A stretch of DNA of 64,000 nucleotides from Burhinus oedicnemus (lineage: Eukaryota > Chordata > Aves > Charadriiformes > Burhinidae), in contig VFFE01009051.1 in the NCBI GenBank assembly GCA_008921705.1, forward strand, positions 2,667,784 through 2,731,783, read 5' to 3'. Positions 50,568 to 64,000 of this stretch are shown piece by piece. Below the pieces are notes generated by a model. It was not told where the DNA came from. It ran no database searches and saw nothing but the letters and a program-made list of their open reading frames with translations. Each line of letters starts with the position of its first letter. The stretch's first letter is position 1. The position numbers and the translations under genes are program-made.

Positions 50568-53500
50568 ATTGTGTATAATTAATTGTGTATAAAACCGATC
50601 GCATATATAAAGGAAAGACCAATCCAAATAAAATCATATTCTCAAATTCATGTATTCCCTACATGATGCTAAGGTCAAGCTGAAAATTTTAAAGCTAGTA
50701 GGATGCTAGTGTGATAACTGCGTGCTATATGTATATAATAAGGCATAGCAATTAGTTTGATGGTAGTCTAAGCATCTAGGAGGCAAAAGTAACACAAGTA
50801 CTGGCTGTTCTGTTACTTTGCAGGCAAAGCAGAGCCAGGTGTCAAATGAACTCAAACATCTTTCAGAGGAAAGTAAAGAGATGAGCAATTCTTAGAATGC
50901 ATTTTAAAGAGTTTGTCATATCTGTTTGTTGACAAGCAAATGATGTTATCATTTGCGTTTTCATCAACATTGCCATACAACACTGCAAAGCTTTAACAGC
51001 ATCCTCTGCGGAGACCACTCGCAGGAGCTTTGGGACCAGACATATTCACCAAACACTCCCAGCAGGGAGGGTCTCGTTGAGCCAGTTGTCAGGTCAGGCC
51101 CCAAGTAAGAGACAAAAGCTTAGGTCTCAAAGGCTGTAGCAGGCCATAGCTCAAAGAGGTTGAGCTCTGCTTGCCAACCAGTTCTATTAGTTCTCTTGAA
51201 AACACAAGGGCAGCCAAAGACATATTTACAAAACATCACCTCCCTTGAAGGGATGCTCATGTAACCTTGACAAACATGAGCTGCTATAGTGTATGATGGC
51301 ACCAATATACTGAAAAGTAGGAAAAGAGAATGCATCCTTGAGACTCACATGAATGCAGCTGATAGCAAATGAGGCAGAGGCATAACTAGAAAACAACAAC
51401 CAAAGACATATTTGAGTTGTGTGAAACAACCCTCAACCAGCAGGACAGCGATGGATTTTTGCCAGTCTTTCTAAATGCTAGCAAATGCCCTGGAAGAAAT
51501 GTAGACTAAGAGACCTGGGCTTCAGGTGGGTGTTGATAATATGTTCTTTTTTCCTTTTTACAACCCTGTTTCCAATTTTGTAATAACCTGGCTAACATTA
51601 TACTTTCAGAAAGTAAACTAGAATTATTTTTTTTTCACATAAATGTGTCTAGTCAATAATATTGGTCTTAATTTGATTTGATGGGACGTGGGCTTGGGAA
51701 TGGTAGGTCTATTTCCAGTGGCACACATATTTACCTTCAGTGCCACATAACCAAGAGACATTTAGGATTCTCAAAAGCAGGCATAATGTTTTAGCACCCA
51801 CCTGACGGAGTCAGATTTATGGATTTACGATGTCAGGCATTAAATCAGAGGGCAAAATAATGTCCTCTATCAAATGAGAAAAACTGTGATTCTTTGCGGA
51901 AAGCGAAGATAGTTTATAAATTCTGATACATTTGGAATTTTTTTGTGATTTTATTATGTATTTTTTTTAAATGTTTGCTCAAAGATGAGTAAAATTTAAT
52001 TTAAGTAGTTCAAATCTTCTGCTGAGTTTCTTTGATACACCTTGAAAAAGCGTAAGTTGTTCATGGTCATTATATTCCCTGAAGTTAGATGTTGGCTAAA
52101 TACAGGATTTTAAAATGTTCTTGTGAGTTAAAGTGAGAAGAGAGTACCTTGGTGATGAAAGAAAATATGCCATTATTTAACGCCTTTTTTTTTTTTTAAA
52201 TTAGACTACCAGTGTCAATTCACCTAACTTATACCCAAAACCTGTTAGGTCTCTTTCTTGAAAATTTTTCTACAAATTGCAATGAATGCCTCTGTGATTT
52301 CTATACTTGGATGCAAGGCCACAAAAAAAGTTTTTCACAATATCCAGACTTCTTTGGATTTAAAATAAATGACCAGTCCATAATATACACGTTAAGAGAT
52401 TGTTGTTATTGTCCCATAGACAGACAAATAACTAAAGAAAAATAAGCATTATTAGTGTTCTTTGGACCTTTGCTATCAATATATTGCAGGATTGTGACTC
52501 AACTTAGAGGAGGGAAAATACCTGAAAAAATAGGCACGAATACAAGCCATTATAGTAAAAACATTTCAAACAAGTACAATGTAAAATAGTTTCTCAAACT
52601 GAAATTACTAAGACAGTGACACAGTATTACAAACTTCAGTCAATCGCTTTTGCAGAAGACAACAGCGCACTTAATGTATAAAGCATACATATAAAGTCAT
52701 GTTAGTTTTATCAAAAGAGATGGAGATATAGGAAGTACGTGAAATATATTTCTCCCTTATGAGTTTTAAAGACCTGTTTCTTTGGAAAGTTTTTCTTTCT
52801 ACAATAAACCAATTATACTAATCAATGCCTTTCATTATTGAGGCCATAAGTATTTTAAGTGATAAAAAGTTCAACTTTGCATGTTTTTCCTAACTTTACT
52901 TTTTTTCAGTTACAAAAGCCTGTGGCTCATTATGCTGTATAGATTGATTTGAAACTGAAACAGCAATTAATTCTATAATAACAAAAAAGAGTGTTAATTA
53001 TCTGCAAGAATCTAAACTGTGCTAAATGATTATTTCCACCATAATTACCAGGGTATACAGGCCACTGATTATCATCAAAAGCAACTAAGAATATCCCAAG
53101 ACACCACAGAATCAAGGGATCACCATAAATCTTTCAGATCATTTCTACGAGGCTGTGACCTACCCAAGGCCCTACTAGAGTTACAGTGAAGAGATACGGA
53201 GGGTGTCATACCTGAGCTTAAGCTTGTATTTGAGAATACAGGATAGCTCATACTCTAAAACTGAAACACTCTGAGCTCAGATTGTAAATTTAATTTTGGT
53301 ATTCAAGAACATAAGGGAAAATGAAAGCAGTTTTCATGTTTCAAAAAATTCTTTCAGAAAAAATAATAATATAATAACCGTCCTCTTATTTGAGAGAAAT
53401 ATTTCTGTTTGAACAGTTTTCAGCACTTACCACACAATTTAACACATGCAGGTTACTTAGATCTTCTATAATCAAGGGGTTCGGAAACTGCATTTAGAAT

Positions 53501-56500
53501 CAGCACACCACTCAGATGGGTAAAGAACATATCAAACTATTTTATCAAATAGATATACATAAACAAACAAAAAAATTAATTCAAAACAATGAAAGTCTTA
53601 GAAACACTTCTTACTGTGGTATCATGAAGAAATGTGCCCCAAAACAAATTAGTGGAAATCCACATGAAAGTCAAAATTGTATCAGTCACTGTTACGCTTA
53701 CTATAAGGTTCCTTGTTAGTTTTACAATACTAAATTTCCACTCCAGTCCTCCAAACTATCCAAGCCTCCCTGCAGCTAACAGACAGATCCCATCTTTGCT
53801 TTTCCCCACTTCAGAGCAGTCCAGTTACCTGAACTCTGACCCTGCTGCTACAGACGTCACTGGTTAACCTCCCATTTGGGATAACCAAAGACATCTTTTT
53901 TCACTTTAAGGACTGCAAGTGAAACCCCACTGAATACCTTTTTTAAGAAACATGTGCCTCAAAATATAACAAGACTGTCTTGAAAAAAAAAAAAATTTCA
54001 ACCCTTTGCTTATGTACATTAGAAAACCACTTCATTCATTTATGCTTCCTGTCTAAAAAGGAGCCACAAGCAATTATTCTTCTGAAAAGACTAAGACTTT
54101 TCTAAGCTGATTTGAACACACACCAATGAAAAGGTGAATGACTAATAAGCATAGGTTTTGATGAAGAACTTCTGCTCATCAGAGAGAAGTCTCTGTTCTG
54201 GCACCTAACACTACCTCTCCCCCTACAAAGCATACTCAATACTCACGGTTTTTTTGTCAAGTCACCCCTACAACTGGAAATAGGTGGTTTCAGAAGAAAT
54301 ATAAAAATACCTCTGAGCCACAGGTACAGAATTTAGTTCATGGAAAAGAGACTGCATTTTCCTGAAACATTTTTTGTGTGTAAACACTACCACAATATTA
54401 ATCTATAGTCACTTAGGTATTCTAACATTATTGTCCTCATTTTAACATTAGCATTTATCCTAACATGTTTTATCTAAGACTACGTACAGGTTTGGTAAAA
54501 AATTTTGTTACTGGGAATCAGCCACACAGAGAAGAAAAAGACAGTATCATACAGATATATGACAGAAGTCTGCTTATCAAAGAAGAGTTGAAGATGTGAC
54601 TTCTGTTCCTCTCTGCCTCAGCTGGAAGACCAATTTTCTCTATGTGCTGATGTTCCCCTTCCTAAGATTCATCATCAATCTTTGGTATTCTACAATCCAT
54701 TTATGTTATTTCTATAACTGAATCCACTAGATAAAGCTCTAACCCTCCAAGAACAAAATCTCTACATATACACTAACAAATGAGTACTTCATTCCGTTTC
54801 TACTGACACGAGCAGACAGGGAGGTTCCACACTAATGTCTCGGCACTCCCTCTGGCTTCAAAAGGAACATTTAAATTCTCAGTGCTAAACCCAAAAATTT
54901 AGCTTCCAGATCTGGTGATCATACCTGAATCTATCACCAATAAGAGGCATTGCTGATAGGATAATTTCTTTTATTTAAATATTGGGGGTTTCCTCATTAA
55001 AAATCCCTGAGAATCAATAAAAACTTTTGGAGATAAAATAAACCAGCTATTACATGATAAATGAAGCAGGTTTTTATAAATACGATAAAAGTTTAAAAAT
55101 CATAAAGGGTTCTCTACAGGTGCTAATTTTACTACTTGAATGAAATTAATAAGACTCTCCATAAAACAGCAGGAGATCCTTAGATTACATGAGTAATCAG
55201 CAAGAAAATTTATTGTGGATTCATGAAGCACAAAATGTTTGTGTAATATATGCAAAAGTGGTACTTTATTCTCTGCAGTGAACAATTCTGAGTCCTTATA
55301 ATAGAAAAATATTTAATAGTTTGAAAACTCTTGAGACATAGTTTTAAAAAGTTGTTCAACTGTGATTAATTCAACTTATGACAAACTAGTAATGAAAGAA
55401 CCACCACCTTATTTCAATATTCAGCAGGACCGGTTATTAAAATAACTGTTTAAGGTTAAACAATGGATATAGAGACAACTGAAAAATCCAACTTGATGTC
55501 TACGGAAGTAACATTTAGGAGAGTGAGGTTCACAAATTGGGTAGTACATTAGTCTGAAAAGTTAAACTACTTTTCATTATCTGATATCCTGAAACAGCAT
55601 ACAGGCAAGTGATAAATTTAACACTTGAATACAAAAAATATTAAAAGACATTTTCCATTGCATGTAATTGCAGCCATTTTGATTCCTTACGGAATGTTTT
55701 CTTTTAGGGTACAGTGCAATTATAATGTGCTGCTAGCATAGCATATTTAGCTCAATAGCTATCAACAGACATTTACCTCACACCATTTCTTGGCTGCTGC
55801 AAGTTTAATGTATTTATTTATATGACTACTTATTACTGTAAACCTCATGTATGTTTTATGAACAGTTTCAGATTAAGAAGTTCTAGCAGTAGTCCAAAAG
55901 ACGAAATTCTATCCCAGTTGTGCTATTAAATTCCCAGCAAATTATGTCCTTGGAGAAACAGTGTATAGCCCAGCTTTTATCTTTTTCCAAAAATCTTTTA
56001 TTACAATGTACCATGGATTCATGAGGTTTTGTTCAATAATTTACATTTAATATTTATTGATTGCTGCAATTAATTGCTTTTGGTTTGTACTTTTGGGTTT
56101 AATTAAGTGGACTAAAAGTGTCAATATACTGTGACTGTTCAACTGACACAAACGAAACTAAATAATACTTTACTATGACTAGTTATTAATGTTCTATCAA
56201 TGAAACAAGCAAAGGGACTGCATGGGTCAGGGAATTAGTAATAGTAACAGAATACAGAGCCTTTAATTTTTAGATTAACTGCTTAGCACAGATTAACAGT
56301 AGCTAAAATTATTGTAAACTAAGGACGCTGACTTACTTATGTTGCATATGCTATGTGAAACGAGATTACAGATAACAGTTTAGAGGCTGGCATCCACACC
56401 TTGAAAGCCATCACCAAGCGGCATCCTTTGCTAAGTACGCTCACAGAGTACAGTGCTTAAAGACATCATCTGTTTCTGCTCATGTCCTCAACAGAGCTGA

Positions 56501-59500
56501 GCAAACTCTGCCTAACTTCGGAACTGACTGAAAGCCACATGGCTGTGTCAGTACAGTGCTAAACCAAAGCAAACACATCCTACAGACAGGCCACAAATAT
56601 TAGCTGGAGCTTGTGAGCACAAAAATACCTTCACGTGGCTTTTGAGTTGAATCTGTCATATTCTGCAGGCCTAGTGTGGGCAACAGCAATATACGGTGCA
56701 GATATATCTATTGACAGTTCAGTAAAGAGTCTTCATATGAAGTAATTTGGGGTCTAATCTGCACTGTGATCTTTACAACCATTCACCCCGTTACAAGACT
56801 GTAACCCAGTAATGTAAATACATTAATTGCTGCAGAACTTCCAAGCCTCTCCCCTTACCAAAAGACAGCACTCTGTTACAAATGTTCCTAAGCCCACTTA
56901 ATTTTGAAAAAGCTGGCTGACCTGGCTCTCAAAGTATCACAATTTTCTCAGAACTTTGGAAACCTTCTTTTTTACAAAAGATTAGTGTTTTCATACCTCT
57001 TCTCTCCAAATACCTTATCATGTTGAATCTCCTTTTAAAATTACTTCAGCCTTTTATTCCCCTCCCTCCACACACAAACACACATGTACGTATGTATATG
57101 TGTATTTATACATATATAGGTTTACTGAGCCTTATCTGATGCAGATTTCCTGTAATGCCTTCAGCCATTTTCTCCCTGACTGGAGGCAAATCAGTCTCAC
57201 TAATATTTCAGTCTACTATTTAAGGACACATACTAATCTTGTGTTTTGGTCAAATACAATTAGACCACCTGCAATAATAAAGCACCATATTTGCATTATA
57301 TAACATCTAAAAAAAGATGGGTTACACAGAAAGATAAGATTCAATAATTTGTAAAAGATTTATATTTTGGAATAATATTTACGTTTTTCATATTCTCTGC
57401 AAATACAAATGCAAGACACGAATCATGGCCTTTAACATATTTCCCTGGGTTTTCTGAGACTAGATCAGATGGAACATTTCATCAGAATCCTTGAAATCAT
57501 GCAAACAACAAACATGAGCATCTGCATTTTAAGTATTAACTGCTAAAGCACCATGAAAACCTCAGCACTGGCAGATTTGCTCTGACTCCTCTGCCAAAGG
57601 GTGGGCTTCATACTTTTTACCCTGAAAGCATTCCACACTAGAGAAGAATGCAAAATTTAGCTTTTATAGCTGAGACGCATATCCTGAAAAATCTTACTAT
57701 CATTGAATTTAATCCTGGTAAAGAACACGGTAATTTCTATGCTACGTTACTTATATATGAATTAAGGAGAATATTCAGTAGCCCAAAATGCAAATAATTA
57801 TATCCACTCTTCCAAACAGCTATCTTTAAATCCTATTACTGTTAGTTCAGCATCTGCAGAAGCGATGCTACCTACAAACATAGACACAAACTCTGAATCA
57901 TGATGGGTTAGTTCCATCCTTTAAGGGCCTGTTGCTCTGTCACTGATCTTTATCATTTAACTTCTTTGGCCACATCTTTATGCAGGCATTTAGAACAAAA
58001 CAAGCTATACCTTAATAAATACTGCCATTTGATCACAAAGTCTAAAATAGGTATGTTAAAGGCATGGCCAGCTGTCTACCTTTGTCTACTTCCTAGACTA
58101 CTCTCAGGTTTTCAGCAATGTCTGCACTGGGTAATGTAGAACAAGCGCAAGGATTCCTGCATTTGAGTTCAGCCGGCCTGGTAAATCTAGCAATGGTATT
58201 CACACAGTGCTGTGCCCAAAGCACTCTCTCTGAAAAAATGCCTGGGAAGATGACAAAAAGAGACAGCCAAATGGTATGTACAGTGCCCCTGAGAAAGATC
58301 AAGGCTTTAAAAGCACCAACCACAAAAGTATGCAGAACAAAACCCGAACTGTGCACATAAGGTAAGAATTAGAATACAATTTATACCTTGGCAGAGTTGC
58401 AACTTCAGTTTCTCCCTCTCCTGGCCCCTTCTGCCATATATCAAGATTTTGTGTGTATTATGTGGTCAAATTAAAAACTGTACAAGCTCTTTAAAGAAAA
58501 TAAAATAGGTCTAAGGACTGAGGATTTTATAAGCAGCCTGAGATTCCAGCCTCTAAAATCCCCAGGGCCACTTTGAAAATCTCAACCTAAATGTTTAGCC
58601 GAGTTACTATCTGCTTTTTTTTCAAACTGCAAATCCCAGTTGTCCTCAGAATTTCCTAATGCATAACATGCTTATCCATGAAACATAAGCTGTGGTTAGG
58701 ATGAAACCTTTGCCCTGCATTCTCTCCATAGATACAAACTGTCTGTCAATATACTATAGTACTGCTACTGTTCAGATCACATTGCATTTAGGAACCCCTG
58801 TACTTTAGGATTTAGGAGGCTTCAGAAACCAGCTTTTTAAAGCATTTTCAGCAAACCCTAATGTAAAAAGCAATGTTGGTGTATTTCAAGTTTTTTAATA
58901 TGATGTAAAAGAATGTGAGGTATTTAAAAATACAAAGCGCTGTGGAAAGGATGCAGGCATTCTAGATAAAAGTACTTAAGATTAATTTAACATGCACAGG
59001 ATTTCCCAATTAAAACTCTCACATTAGCACTGCATTTTAAACAGTTAATCTCCTAATGAGACATCCCCAGCAATGAGAAGTGAATTGCAGGACTGAATAT
59101 GGCCCTGAGGCCTGCATCTGGAAAAGGCTGTACTTTGTAAATGCTGGATTTATGCTGCTTGCTCAAGTTCTGCAAAGAAAGAGCTGCACTGCCACCTACT
59201 GTCAGGACATCTTTTCCCATCAGGAGCCGCCGCTAAAAGTGAGAAATCCCCTGTGCTCTCGCACAAAATATTGAAAGCTGTTGACCAAAGCGCACACAAA
59301 AGAAAATGGTGCAACAATTCATTATACATACAAATTTTAGATTTTTTTTTTTTTTTTACTCTGGTAGCTGAAAAGGACGATTGCTTCTTTTTGTCTGTTT
59401 TTTCTTCATAATACAATAAAAGCAAAAGAATGCTGTGCTGAACAACGTGGGAGAGCCTATGCAAAAGTCTGTTTTTCCTCTTTCTCTTATTCCCAGATCT

Positions 59501-59512
59501 CCACTGTCATAC
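50568..59512. other. AT-rich gene-free stretch
   Basis: No supported exon, RNA gene or clear repeat family. A moderately GC-richer segment at 51,000-51,480 contains two copies of a CCAAAGACATATTT string (about 51,216 and 51,402) and may be an old unclassified element. A CA/GT-rich patch lies at about 57,068-57,100. A frame open on both strands at 58,093-58,360 is unrecognisable. A 16-base T run lies at 59,342-59,357. Confidence 0.45.
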
Positions 59513-59695
59513 CTTTGAATCCTGGTTGACCTGCAGTCATCTCAGCTAATGATACTCTCACTGACTCATCCAAAAGAGGTATGTTGCGGTTGACTTCTTC
59601 CCTTCCCTTAGGGGCCAAAGGCATTACCTCTGTGATGTGCCTGATCTCCAAGAGTCTAGATGTGAAGGAGTCTTGCATAGCAGCCCAGGGCACCG
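59513..59695 (-). CDS. Candidate internal coding exon, protein not recognised
   Basis: On the minus strand an acceptor-like TATCTCCACAG precedes a 183-base open segment that ends in a strong donor-like AAAG|GTATGA. The segment starts with the last two bases of a codon and ends with the first base of one, so it would be a symmetric phase-1 exon of 61 codons. The encoded peptide (VPWAAMQDSFTSRLLEIRHI ... ESVRVSLAEMTAGQPGFKG) has balanced, charged, protein-like composition, unlike most chance frames in this AT-rich DNA. The polypyrimidine tract is weak and interrupted. I do not recognise the family. No partner exon was found in the window. It may be a real exon of a large gene, an exonised or decayed segment, or chance. 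Confidence 0.3.
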
Positions 59696-62600
59696 CTGTG
59701 GAGATACTAGCTTAATTGAAAACAAAGTTTTACTGCAGTTTCCTCTCAGGGTCTTTTTTGACAGCTAAATTTGCAAATCAATTAACATATCGAGAACAGC
59801 TACTCCCTTTCCTAGTAGACATACTCACCACCAATTGCTCATGAAATAAATTTTCCTAAGTAGCAGAAAACAAAGGGAATTAATATTTCAGAATGCAAAG
59901 AAAGAAACTTACCTAATAGTGAAATAGGGAAGACAGAACATCAAGATAAATTAATGTCAGCTGTGCTTTCTGTAAATTCTAGCCAACTTTAACGATTTAT
60001 CTAGGATTTAAGAAACAGTAGCAGATAACTGGGTGGTTTTTCTGCTCTTTACCTGAATTGTATACGCAAATAACATCATAGACATACAGGTGAGAGAATC
60101 CCCATTCTCACGTTTATAGTTGTTTGGTAACATTAAAGCACGGACCAATTCGAGCTGCTGCCGGGAAAATCAGAGACTTACATGTCATCTGCAAGCACCC
60201 TGTGGGGATAAACATCTCCAATTCAGTGCATGTCAAAGGTGTCTCAGAAGACTGAAGTTGTGAGTGCATGCTCAAAGAAATATATGCCTTTCCTATGTTA
60301 CCATCAAAATAAGTCCAAAAGAAGCAAGATAGGTTAACTGCATTTTCTAAAGACTAGACTTTGGGGTTTTCTTTTTTTTTTTTTCCAGTTTGCAATAGAC
60401 AGAAGCTCCTGCAACTACAGAAGTGGTGAGACTCACTTGTTTAATAACTGGGGAAAAAAATTCCAGACAACCTGACACTATCTCTCTTCTCCTCTGCCTT
60501 CAGGCCTAGCAGTACTCCACATTTCAAGTACAATACAAGACAGCTACTTAAATTTGTGTGTCTCCATTCTCTGTCTTTTTAGATACATAATACGGGCATG
60601 GCACCAAAGGGTTTATGTGTTTGGACCCTAGAAGAGAGCTGTTTCTCTTTAAAAGCATAAATATAGCACTATAATCCTTGAGAAAACATAAATTTCCATA
60701 CATTTGCACATGAAAAGTCTCCTTTCACTTTTCATTTATCAAGAGAATAGTTCTGAAGAATTAATTCTGTAAGAAATTCTATTCTATCTGTTGCCCTAAA
60801 ATTAAAATCTTTTATTTATCTGTTCATCATCTTACGTGCTGTAGGGCTTTTACTGTAAATACATTCAGAATTTTTGTCTCCATTACAGAACAGTGGCAAC
60901 AGAGGTAATAAAAAAAACAAACAATTTTTTTATTCTGTCTTTATAGAAATGCTACCTTTTCTTACCCCTGGAAATTCTTAAAGCATCATCCTTCCAGCAA
61001 CAAGCCCACCTGATAAGTTTTATATGGCATATTATGTAGCATTAACAAAAGAAAGTTGTACTTTACCTATTCCTTATATCCACTGTGTTTAAATTAATCT
61101 AATTGAGCTGTTTCCATCAGGTATAGTAGATTTTTAAGCCATGTCTACAAAAGCCCCCCAGGCAACAAAGTGAGTTTAATTAATTATGTGTTTTCATCTT
61201 GTCTTTACACAAAATCATCTGAAGAGACAAATGGATTGCAAGAGAGCACCAGGAACAAATTTTAGGAAGCCTAATCTGCTCCTCTACATCTTCTGTAGCT
61301 GCTGTGTTGGGTTTCGTCCTCAGCTGGCCATACCATCACCATACTTCACCAAAGTCAGTTGTGACTTTTACCTATGTTAGCAAAAGCTTTGTCCAGGAGA
61401 CACATCTGAGCAGAAGTGTAAAAGCTTGATGTTCTATAATACAACAAGTACTTAAGCAGTCCTTAATCCAAAAGCATTTTGGACTGCTACCGTGAACCAA
61501 AAATATTGAATTTCTTTCTGTATTTAGTTTCATAGCACTGTTTCTTTTTTTCTGTTCTTTTCTATTCCCTCTCCCCCAAACTGAATCTTTTGGTATCCTT
61601 TCTCTTTACACAAAACCCATCCAACAGTATTTGAGCTGAATCTTCAAGCCTACAATGTTCAGCTGTGCTCATCGTAGGAAAAATAGGCTGTCCATTTTTA
61701 AAAGAAACTACAGTTACTATGAGAATCAATGGAGGGCTGAAAAAAAATCTATGGGAAAATCATGAAGAAAAATTAACAATTTTTAACAAAAACAATACAT
61801 ACCCCATTTTGTTATTATAGTTTGTGAAGGACCTATCCCATAATGCATTCTGTTTTGCAAGTTACAATTTTTAGTACTGGAAAAGCAAAGACAAAGGCCA
61901 GAACCTCACATGCTGTAAATGTTGTGACTTGATCACACGTAGTAGCACTGTTCTAATAGCAAGCAAGATTAAGCAAAATCGTGATGTACTGCAATGCAAA
62001 CTCAGGACTTCTACTGTTTGCAGTGAACTTGAACTCACTTAATGAGCAAGCTTCATTAACATACAGCAGATATGTTGTTATACAGGCTAACAGAGTAAAC
62101 CTCTGGCTCTCAAGTAGAGATGCAACCTTTCAGAGCCCCAACGCCACTTTCTGACAGAGACTGAGTGAGGTACTGCCCAGCTTCCTGCTGATGAATGACA
62201 GGATGTCCAAACAATAACATGGCAACTTAACTGAGCAAAATAAAGACACAGTCCTCTGAATGACAATGGTTAACCGCATACAGAGAAACATCCAGGCTAA
62301 CAAGAATGCCATGTTACAAGGCTTTAGCTGTAATTTTCCCAATATTTGTTCACTGTTAATAACCTGATCCCTGCTATAGTAGTGAACATCATTATCAACT
62401 GTTATGACTGAATATGCTGGATAACCAGCAAAGCTCTTTCATGTCTTTCTCTGCTCACAAACTGTATTACTGGTACTCCAAGACAAAAGCTGAAGAAATA
62501 TCTGCAAGATCTGCATACATATTTAGATCTCTGCTAACTAAGAATTTAAAGTTCTCTTTTATAAATACCTAGTGGCAAGCCCACGCCATTTAAAGGCATA

Positions 62601-64000
62601 TCTTCCTGGAAGAAGTAGCACAGCCAGCGAAAGCATGGAAAGAAATGAAAACTGTTCACCTATTATACAGCATCTCTCTCAATTCACTTGGAGATTTTGG
62701 TTGGTGTAAGGCAGGTAGGCTTTTACAAATCCTTCAGTTCTGCCCACGTCTAAGGCACCTATCTCACCTCCAGTTTGGTCCTGTGGATACTAGAAGGACT
62801 GTAACAGGATTTCTTACTCAGGAGATGATATCTGTTCAGGAATTTAATTTTAATATTCCCTGGTTATTTAGGCTTCAGCTGATTAAATAAATCAGATAGC
62901 CTAATGTATTAGAAACTAGCAGTAGATTTAGTACAGAATACTGTCCTTCATTCTCTCACAGATGTTCTATTTTGATAAGGATCCTCAAGGGAAAAAAGAA
63001 AAAAAGAGAATATGCTTTCACCTTAAATTATTAGTTTAAAAATGCAGTTCTGTACCCTGAATGCTTTACAAACAGGCTTCTTTGGTATCTGATCTCTGTG
63101 ATGGTTAGGAAAAAAATAAACATGTTCAGGAGCTGGAAAATATTCCTGATATACAATCTATTTTCAAAAGGAAGAACACAGCTCAATCCTAGACATAAAA
63201 ATAGTTTTGCTAAAGTGATGTCTTTAAGTAAAGGCGGTTAAGCTTAAACCATCACAGTTTAAGGAAAAACACCTTTTATTTTTTCCTCCGTACTATGCAC
63301 AGGGAGTTGCAAAGGTACCAATGAATTGGTTTTGACACTAAAGAGAAGATGATCAGTAAAATGTTCTTCATGTTTTCCAGATGCTAGCAATAATAGTGCA
63401 AAGCAATACACAGTACATATTAACATTATCTTTGTGAATACCTGGCAAGTATGGAGCATACTTGAAATGAAGACAGACTCTGCCCCGGAGTTCTTCCAAT
63501 CACAAAGAAAACAGAAGTTGAGACACAGAAACAAAAATTCAAACAGAAACCCTGCAGCTCAGAGAGACAGGATATTGTTGAGCTGAATAATACCTTTGAA
63601 GTGTGACAAAGCTAAATTGGTATTACTTATCCAGATACAACGATTTTATATACTGATTATGCCTTCGAAGTACTTGTGCCTGGTTTTCAGCGGTAGTTCT
63701 TACACAGTCGTCTACGAAGCACTACTGCTGAATGTAAGTGACCCTCAGAGATCCATCTAATCCTCAGAGATCCGTCTAATCCTCAGTTACATGAAAGAAC
63801 ATGTTAGATTTGAGTTTAATAAATCCTCATTATTGTATATGGTCAACAGCCAGACTTTGTTTTAAGATTTACAACTATACTTATGTGTAACAGTTTATTT
63901 GCTCTTACTTGGGTAAGCAGTGGTGAAGGGTGTGCTGGTTAGACACGGAACGCTCATTTGTTTCTGACTGAGTTAAATAATTTCAGATTTGACATCAAGT
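59696..64000. other. AT-rich gene-free stretch to the end of the window
   Basis: No supported gene. A T run lies near 60,371-60,385, and a 19-bp unit is repeated in tandem at 63,743-63,786. If the candidate exon at 59,513 is real, the upstream part of its gene would lie in this direction, but I found no convincing second exon. Confidence 0.5.
63743..63786. repeat. Short tandem repeat, 19-bp unit, about 2.3 copies
   Basis: The unit CCTCAGAGATCCATCTAAT (63,743-63,761) is followed by a copy with one difference (63,762-63,780) and a partial third copy CCTCAG. Confidence 0.9.

Noticed and set aside
58093..58360. Frames open on both strands
   Set aside because: Neither translation resembles a known family, and double-strand openness of about 80 codons is possible by chance in a 64-kb window.

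Overview
This window looks like AT-rich nuclear DNA from a bird. The main evidence is the repeat content. CR1 LINEs are present, including one unusually long copy, with the typical CR1 3' end and ATTCTATG-type terminal repeats. There are also several LTRs of an avian ERVL-like type, at least one of them flanked by a 5-bp target duplication. No bacterial-style gene organisation, tRNA, rRNA or CRISPR array is visible. Most of the 64 kb is a gene desert, or possibly the intron of a very large gene; the sequence cannot distinguish these.

Layout. From 1 to about 20,400 the DNA is AT-rich and largely unique, with a 20-base assembly gap (971-990) next to a G run, an old CR1 tail (6901), a MIR-like SINE (about 11,155) and a candidate degenerate LTR (about 17,511-18,056). 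From about 20,400 to 27,030 there is a GC-rich island. It contains a GC-rich unclassified repeat-like block (20,404-20,841), an LTR on the minus strand (20,842-21,429), one intact protein-coding ORF on the minus strand (22,680-23,375), and a nearly full-length but dead CR1 on the plus strand (about 23,760-27,029). A solo LTR follows at 28,146-28,873 with identical 5-bp flanks (CTTTC). From about 29 to 64 kb the sequence is AT-rich again. It holds three CR1 3' fragments (29.7, 40.3 and 40.8 kb), two microsatellites (31.1 and 40.65 kb), a second LTR of the 20.8-kb type (50,031-50,567), a candidate coding exon (59,513-59,695, minus) and several stretches that look like conserved non-coding DNA.

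The one gene I can support encodes a small type-I membrane protein: signal peptide, death-domain-like helices, and a C-terminal membrane helix with a short tail. The architecture fits the TMDD1 family (transmembrane and death domain 1). It is a GC-rich, apparently single-exon ORF inside an AT-rich desert, between an LTR and the 5' end of a CR1 that points away from it. That arrangement is the most interesting part of the window. I found no multi-gene system here.
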